From Chromera velia (lineage: Eukaryota > Sar > Chromeraceae), in assembly GCA_018398765.1 (NCBI GenBank), contig JAHBMJ010005161.1, positions 57,251 to 69,750 on the forward strand: a stretch of DNA of 12,500 nucleotides, written 5' to 3'. The notes under the pieces were generated by a model. That model made no database searches, was not told the origin of the DNA, and worked only from the letters and a program-made list of their open reading frames with translations. The position numbers were made by a program, and so were the translations under genes. Shown in pieces: positions 8,109-12,500 of this stretch (position 1 is the first letter of the stretch; each line of letters starts with the position of its first letter).

Positions 8109-8554
8109 GTGCATATTCTTAAAAGCCAGTCTATTCCTTCTGAAGAGCCAGCCACACTTGCAGAAACCGCAGTGTACGACATTCAACATACCGTCCGCAT
8201 ATATATAGGTATTGTTATTGTTGTTTTATTGAGGAGAAACAATAGAAGACGAGCCTCCTCTGCCAGCAGAAGAAACCTCGATGATGAATTAAATAAAGAA
8301 TGGACAGAGCTCGTAAGACTTTCCCCCGGATATGCAGTGTTCCTTTTCCCTCTTCTAACCCAACTCTCTTCCAAACCTAACGGCAGTGGGAGAGGTGGCA
8401 GTGGATACAACAGATCGATGGAGACGGTGTAAATTCCGGCCTTGAGGAGGCTTTTAGAGATGGAGACAGCAGCCTTTATGACAAAAATGGTGGCCGTATC
8501 CCCGACTTGTATAACAAACTCTGCATTGGACTCCTCTGGTGTGGACTGAGATGA
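8109..8554 (+). CDS. 5' exons of the plus-strand gene (or a stand-alone small gene)
   Basis: Exon 8109-8312 ends EWTEL at GAGCTC|GTAAGA. The 74-bp intron 8313-8386 is pyrimidine-rich and ends CTAACGGCAG. Exon 8387 onward reads WERWQWIQQIDGDG. Both sides are phase 0, and the intron removes an in-frame stop (TAA at 8377-8379 in the exon-2 frame), so the splice is well supported. The second exon holds a Ca2+-loop-like acidic string (DGDG, then YDKNGG), but residue spacing does not fit a canonical 12-residue EF-hand loop. The start at 8109 is the first ATG of the open frame; an upstream exon cannot be excluded. Confidence 0.6.
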
Positions 8555-10446
8555 GGAGTCCGATTTTACAGATGGTGAAGAGGTGCTTGGGCGGAAGGTC
8601 TGTCTTCATTCTTCCTGGGTACCATCCAAATGGTTGGGGAATTGCTTTCTCAGTCCTGCGGAAAAGAAGGAATTTTTCTTTTATCTTTCCATTCTTTTGC
8701 CTATCCTTGAGAATTCATTCCATGTACGCCTTTAGAGAAATCTCTTCTTCTTTGATGATTCTGGTTTATATTTTCCCATCCCTCCCCCCTTTATGAGCTC
8801 AGTCTGCTGTATGCTTTCTCTTTGTTCTCTCTCACTTCCCCCTGCTGCCCTACATCCGTATGTGTATCAACTGAACCCTGGATCCTCTTTATATGTCTGT
8901 CTGTCATTCTTTTCACTGCAGAAGGTGGCACATGGAAAAAGAGAGAGTCAACAAGTGACGGGGGGAGAGACAGGAGATGGAGGGGGGGGAGGGGAGACAG
9001 GAGCCAGTGCCCCCGAGCAATCTCAGAGATTTGCGAGGGGCCCTTCTGAATCCTCTCCTCCTTCTGCGGCCACGGAAGTTTCTTCTGCTGGCAGGGTTAG
9101 TTCGTTCCATCTTTCAGTTTCTCCTCTTTTTTTTTTTCTGCTCAGGCTGAGCTCTAAATTTCCTCTATGGCATTCTCTGTCTGCATCCTTGGTCTACCTT
9201 ATGGGTGCTTGTTGAACCGCTACTCATTCACTCACTCACTCACTCATTTACTCGCTCACTCACTCATGCACTCACTCGCTCACTCACTTACTTACTCGCT
9301 CACTCACTCACTCACTCACTCGCTCACTCACTTACTCACTCGCTCACTCACTCACTCACTCACTCACTCACTCGTTCACTCACTTACTCACTCATGCACT
9401 CACTCATTTACGTACCCACTCGCACACTCACTCACTCGCTCACCCAGTCGCTCACTCATTTACTCACTCTCTCACTCATTCTCTCACTCACTCACTAAGT
9501 CACTCACTCATTCACTAGCTCACTCACTCACTCACTCACTCACTCACTCATGCACTCACTCGCTCATTCACTTACTCACTCGCTCACTCACTCGCTCACT
9601 TACTCGCTCACTCATTCACTCACTCACTCACTCACTCGTTCACTCACTTACTCACTCACACACTCACTCACTTATGTACCCACTCGCACACTCACTTACT
9701 CGTTCATCTAGTCGCTCACTCACTCTCTCACTCATTCTCTCACTTACTCACTAAGTCACTCACTCATTCACTCGTTCACTCACTTACTCACGCATGCACT
9801 CGCTCACTCGCTCACTCACACACGCACTCGCTCACTCATGCACTCGCTCGCTCACTTACTCACTCACTCGCTCACTCACTCACTCACCCAGTCGCTCACT
9901 CACTCGCTTGTTCACTTACCCACTCATTCTCTCACTCACTCACTAAGTCACTCACTCGCTCGCTCACGCACTCCGAGCGGCACTCGCTCGCTCACTCACT
10001 CACTCACTCACTCAGTCGCTCACTCACTCACTCGTTCACTCACTTACTCACTCACGCACTCACTCACTCACGTACCCACTCGCTCATCCAGTCGCTCACT
10101 CACTGGCTCGCTCACTCTCTCACTCATTCTCTCACTCACTCACTAACTTAAAGTCACTCACTCATTCACTCGCTCACTCGCTCACTCATGCATGCACTCG
10201 TTCACTCACACACTCACTCGCTCACTTACTCACTCGCTCACTCACTCACTCGCTCACCTAGTCGCTCACTCACTCGCTCATTCACTCACCCACTCATTTT
10301 CTCACTCACTCACTCACTCACTCACTCACTAAGTCACTCACTCACTCACTCGCTCACTCATGCACTCCGAGTGGCACTCGCTCGCTCGCTCACTCACTCA
10401 CTCACTCACTCGCTCACTCACTCACTCACTCACTCATTCAGGGAGA

Positions 10447-10488
<42 letters not shown>

Positions 10489-12500
10489 GAAAGGAAGGAA
10501 GGAAGAAAGATAGGAAGAAGGGGACAAGAAAAGTGAAAACCAGCTGGCCCTGCCAAAAAAAGGGGTATACAACGGCTCTTGTCTCCTTCTGATATGTAGA
10601 GCTTCGATGCACAACTTGGGAGTTGAGCTGTCTGTTCGCTTTACAAGCTGTGCATGTATGTTTAGATTTCCCCTTTAAATTCTCGTTTTTTTGATAGAAG
10701 CTAGGATAGAAGCAACGTTTTAATTTTTTGTTGCCTTGTGTTCTTTGGGTATCGGCTCTTTGCCTTATCGATGATCTATCCTGAGACCGCTCTAAGAGGA
10801 CGCTATGTGAGCCGGCGGGGGCTTGAGCTTCTGGCTACTCATCAAATAAATGAATAACACAGGTGCACTTTTCTCTGGTCTGTCCCTCCTTTGTGTTCTT
10901 CTTGACTGCCCCCTTTTATGCTTGCAGAGCTCCCTCGATTGGAGACTTTTGTCTTAGCTGCCATTCTTGGCCTGTCCGAGAAGGGCTCCTTTTGGCACTC
11001 CAAGATTCAGAAGGCTTACAAGGGAAAAGCCTTCCACCTAAGCTCTACCCAGGTGAGGAAAGGGTCTTTCTCTGTGCTTGTGTAACAGTGTGTGTGTTTT
11101 AGTTAATTGCTACATCTGGAAGTATGCTTTTTTTGTTCGATTGGTTCATTGGTTGCTTGATTTATTGATAGGATAGCACAGCCTAGGTCGAGTTTTGAGG
11201 TCCCGGGTGTCACTACTTCCTTCACTATACTTCACTATGGTGATCATTCAGAAATGCACAGTGAAGTGCCGATTTCAAATTGATTATCGCGGTTTTAACA
11301 GTGAGATGGCAGCTTAATTGTTGGTTCGGTACACTGGCTTACCAGTGGGTTGACGTGGAATTTCAAACATTCTCTTTCATAGTTTCTTTTCAACGATTAC
11401 CATAGTGTGATAATGGAGTTTGTGCGCACATCCTCCCCCCCACGTGTGTGTCCGTTTGCTTATGCTTTTGTTCAGACAAAAACCTGGGCAGGGAGGCAGA
11501 AGCGAATGAGGAGTTCAAAAAACTCGATGCAGTAAAGGATTACCTGCAAAAGAAGGGTCAGTTAGCCTACCTCTTCTTCGCTCTTCTTCCTACCTATGTG
11601 ACTTCTCCAACTCTCCCTCTTCTTTTTTTGACCTTGCCGCCTGCCTGCCTGCCGCTGCCTACCCGCCCGCCTCCCTGCCTACCTATTTTCTCAGCTGCTT
11701 TGATCACTGTTTCGTTTCTCCCCTTTAAAACTTCACCTTGAAAAAAAGTTCAATCTTGTGTTGTCCCTGTTTAAGTACATGCAGCCACTATGCCGCCTCG
11801 GAAGACAGCTCGCCAGCCCCCGCCCCAATCCTAATCCCAACAGCAGCAGCACTAGAAGCAGCAAGTGCCCCAGAAGCGACGGCAACCCGCCCAGCCACCA
11901 GGGCGACCGGAGAGTCCGGCAGAGCGGCATGCCCGTTAGGCGAGAGAAGAAAAAGAAGCCGGCAGGTTCTGGCCGTATTTCTGGGTCCTCACTTATAGAA
12001 GTATGAGGGCAGCAAGAGACAGAGTTTGCAAGGTGGGAGGCTAGCTTGGACAGATTGTCCAAGAAGGGGAGACGTGGGTGCTTTAGCGGTTCTGTCAAAG
12101 CAGCTAGGCATCGTTATCGTACAAAATTTTAGAGATGAAGGAATTTTCAAGACCCCCTCCTTGCGTTTCTTGTGAAACAACCACAAACCATACACCATTG
12201 ATCGATCTCTTCCTGTCCGGGTATGGTAAGACGATGCAGAACTTCACCATGGTGAGTCACCTTGCTTTGTATGATAGCCTGGATATAAGTACATGTCGGA
12301 TGGGATCAAATAGGCTAGATTGGCACTTCGTGTACGTACGTGTGTGTATGTATGCGTCAATGTACCGTCTTCTTCCGTCTCTGTGTATGTCTCACACTTC
12401 ATTGTGGATTATTTCTGTATGCAAAAGCTCCGCAAGGTAGACAAGCTTCTCAAGGGGATTGAGAAGCTGAAAAACCATCGATTGACGGGAGCGGCACTAA
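8109..12500 (+). CDS. Multi-exon gene, possible membrane-anchored J-domain protein (partial)
   Basis: J-domain proteins recruit and stimulate Hsp70. Proposed exons: 8109-8312, 8387-8495, 8572-8597, 8922-9095, 10930-11052, 11476-11556, 12133-12251 and 12428 to beyond the window. Phases match at every junction (0, 1, 0, 0, 1, 0) except 11052/11476, discussed under the J-domain entries. Early introns are 74 and 76 bp. The N-terminus has a short hydrophobic run (IYIGIVIVVLL) before RRNNRRR, possibly a membrane anchor. Next come a Trp-rich charged stretch (EWTEL|WERWQWIQQIDGDG), a Gly/Ser-rich linker (exon 8922-9095), the J domain, and a C-terminal part ending LRKVDKLLKGIEKLKNH. If the 8495 donor is not used, the frame stops at 8552-8554, giving a separate two-exon protein of 123 residues. 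An AATAAA at 10846-10851 leaves open that the J-domain exons belong to a second gene. Confidence 0.5.
8572..8597 (+). CDS. Possible 26-nt microexon
   Basis: Bounded by CGATTTTACAG and GCGGAAG|GTCTGT. It reads GEEVLGRK after a split first codon, takes phase 1 in and gives phase 0 out, and so links 8495 to the exon at 8922 (KVAHGKRES). The preceding intron would be 76 bp. Moderate support only. Confidence 0.35.
8922..9095 (+). CDS. Gly/Ser-rich linker exon
   Basis: Acceptor TTTCACTGCAG ends at 8921 and the donor is GCAGG|GTTAGT. The 174-bp exon is phase 0 on both sides and encodes KVAHGKRESQQVTGGETG, a Gly run, then EQSQRFARGPSESSPPSAATE. It looks like a flexible hydrophilic linker. The other frames contain stops or are Arg-rich. 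Confidence 0.5.
9222..10440. repeat. CACT-type satellite with higher-order structure
   Basis: About 1.2 kb of degenerate CTCA/CACT tetranucleotides (variants CGCT, CATT, TTACT, CATGCA). A marker, CTCACTAAGTCACTCACT, recurs with TAAGT at 9496, 9752, 9944 and 10330 and as TAACTTAAAGT around 10145-10154, giving higher-order units of about 180-256 bp. A second marker, CACTCCGAGYGGCACTCGC, occurs at 9968-9986 and 10364-10382. Open frames of Ser-Leu-Thr-His repeats across it are artefacts of the 4-bp period. It sits in the putative intron between exons 8922-9095 and 10930-11052. Confidence 0.95.
10441..10516. repeat. Polypurine (GA)n / (GGAA)n tract
   Basis: Begins abruptly where the CACT satellite ends: GGGAGAAAGAGAAAG, about 16 GA units, then GGAAGAAAGGAAGGAAGG. 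It is the purine counterpart of the pyrimidine-rich satellite on the same strand. Confidence 0.9.
10517..10929 (+). other. Remaining 3' part of the large intron
   Basis: No exon seen. A short stem CAACT/AGTTG occurs around 10611-10626, and an ATGCACA (10606-10612) / TGTGCAT inverted repeat spans it. An AATAAA-type hexamer lies at 10846-10851. The segment ends in a pyrimidine-rich acceptor, TTTTATGCTTGCAG. Confidence 0.4.
10930..11052 (+). CDS. J-domain exon 1 (helices I-II)
   Basis: Frame LPRLETFVLAAILGLSEKG followed by KIQKAYKGKAF matches the J-domain pattern of a hydrophobic helix I, LGLS turn and basic helix II (consensus-like IKKAYRKKAL). The donor is TACCCAG|GTGAGG. Acceptors are GCAG at 10927 or GCAGAG at 10929; the latter keeps phase 0 with 9095. 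In the helix-II frame the exon ends AFHLSSTQ, but the next exon requires the frame that ends KLYP, so a one-base phase discrepancy lies between KGKA (about 11030) and 11052. No GT dinucleotide lies between 10970 and 11052 that could mark a hidden donor. Confidence 0.6.
11053..11475 (+). other. Intron splitting the J domain
   Basis: GTGAGG donor, CTTTTGTTCAG acceptor, 423 bp. TTCACTATA and TTCACTATGG occur as a short direct repeat near 11221-11239. No other feature seen. Confidence 0.5.
11476..11556 (+). CDS. J-domain exon 2 (DKN loop and helix III)
   Basis: Acceptor CTTTTGTTCAG ends at 11475 and the donor is AAGAAGG|GTCAGT. It encodes DKNLGREAEANEEFKKLDAV then KDYLQKK, matching the J-domain loop DKNPG.EAEEKFK.I..AYEVL. 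With the final bases of the preceding exon in the compatible frame the motif reads KLYPDKN, i.e. Tyr in place of the nearly invariant His of HPD. Only this phase is open; the other two hit stops within the exon. Confidence 0.65.
11557..12132 (+). other. Putative intron with pyrimidine tract
   Basis: Donor GTCAGT, acceptor ACAAAATTTTAG, 576 bp. A CCTGCC/CTGCCTACC-rich tract lies at 11637-11690. The second half, 11770-12180, contains protein-like reading in shifting frames, described separately. If that is coding, this interval is not a simple intron. Confidence 0.35.
11790..12178 (+). pseudogene. Possible decayed open reading frame
   Basis: Protein-like sequence continues through three frames: MPPRKTARQPPPQS at 11790-11831 then a stop; PNSSSTRSSKCPRSDG through PVRREKKKKPAGSG in a second frame; KYEGSKRQSLQGGRLAWTDC through GALAVLSKQLGIVIVQNF in a third, stopping at 12176-12178. 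The order (basic Pro-rich N-terminus, Lys-rich stretch, ordered hydrophobic domain) suggests one ancestral protein broken by two frameshifts, perhaps a mobile-element or retrocopy ORF. A 34-bp GT...AG interval (11965-11998) could instead join the last two parts but would be unusually short. The family was not recognised. Confidence 0.35.
12133..12251 (+). CDS. Downstream exon of the J-domain gene
   Basis: Acceptor ACAAAATTTTAG, strong donor CACCATG|GTGAGT. Reads MKEFSRPPPCVSCETTTN then LIDLFLSGYGKTMQNFTM. It enters at phase 1, matching the J-domain exon at 11556, and leaves at phase 0, matching 12428. It contains a CxxC-like pair (CVSC). Overlap with the third-frame part of the possible decayed ORF means only one of the two readings is likely real. 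Confidence 0.5.
12428..12500 (+). CDS. Last visible exon of the J-domain gene (runs off edge)
   Basis: Acceptor TGTATGCAAAAG, then LRKVDKLLKGIEKLKNHRLT and GAAL to the window end. Lys/Leu-rich and likely helical. Phase 0 with the exon ending at 12251. Confidence 0.6.

Noticed and set aside
8417-8495. EF-hand calcium-binding loop (DGDG and DKNGG strings)
   Set aside because: The spacing of acidic positions does not fit the 12-residue loop, and the final Glu is missing.
9167-10592. Long open frames of repeating Ser-Leu-Thr-His residues
   Set aside because: They come from the CACT tetranucleotide, which reads the same in every frame and rarely makes stops. Splice signals place the region in an intron.
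1-12500. Bacterial-style operon, defence or toxin system
   Set aside because: No long intact operon-like frames or ribosome binding sites; the coding signal is in short spliced exons.

Overview
The window looks like nuclear DNA of a protist with intron-rich genes and about even base composition. Support: coding stretches broken by GT...AG introns with pyrimidine-rich 3' ends and matching phases (several introns are 74-98 bp), a non-LTR retrotransposon tail, abundant simple repeats and glycine/proline/serine-rich low-complexity protein segments. There is no sign of bacterial operons or Shine-Dalgarno sites. A chromerid alga or a related alveolate is my best guess, from general style only. All gene models are hand-built from reading frame and splice phase, with no homology search.

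Layout. 1-410: upstream DNA with no gene seen. 411-3813 (+): a multi-exon gene for a low-complexity protein of unknown function, with a Cys/acid-rich N-terminus and a long Pro/Ser/Gly-rich C-terminus. 3814-5095 (-): a 5'-truncated, frameshifted LINE remnant that keeps the C-terminal CX2C-X13-H-X4-C zinc knuckle; beyond it on the 3' side is a hairpin-rich stretch at 4081-4200. 5096-5516: a (TC)n tract and AT-rich spacer. 5517-7854: a putative 2.3-kb element with imperfect terminal inverted repeats of about 35 bp (16 bp perfect) and clusters of ATAATCATTAT-type palindromes just inside both ends. It carries a (-) strand multi-exon gene of unknown family and a 90-bp tandem repeat. 7855-8108: spacer. 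8109-12500 (+): a multi-exon gene running off the right edge, read as a possible membrane-anchored J-domain (Hsp40-like) protein. Its largest intron holds a 1.2-kb CACT-type satellite followed by a GA tract.

The two (+) genes and the (-) gene share no evident pathway. The most unusual parts are the gene-carrying terminal-inverted-repeat element with palindromic subterminal arrays, the one-base phase break inside the J domain just before the YPD (usually HPD) motif, and the hierarchical CACT satellite inside that gene. I found no defence system, CRISPR array, rRNA or tRNA.
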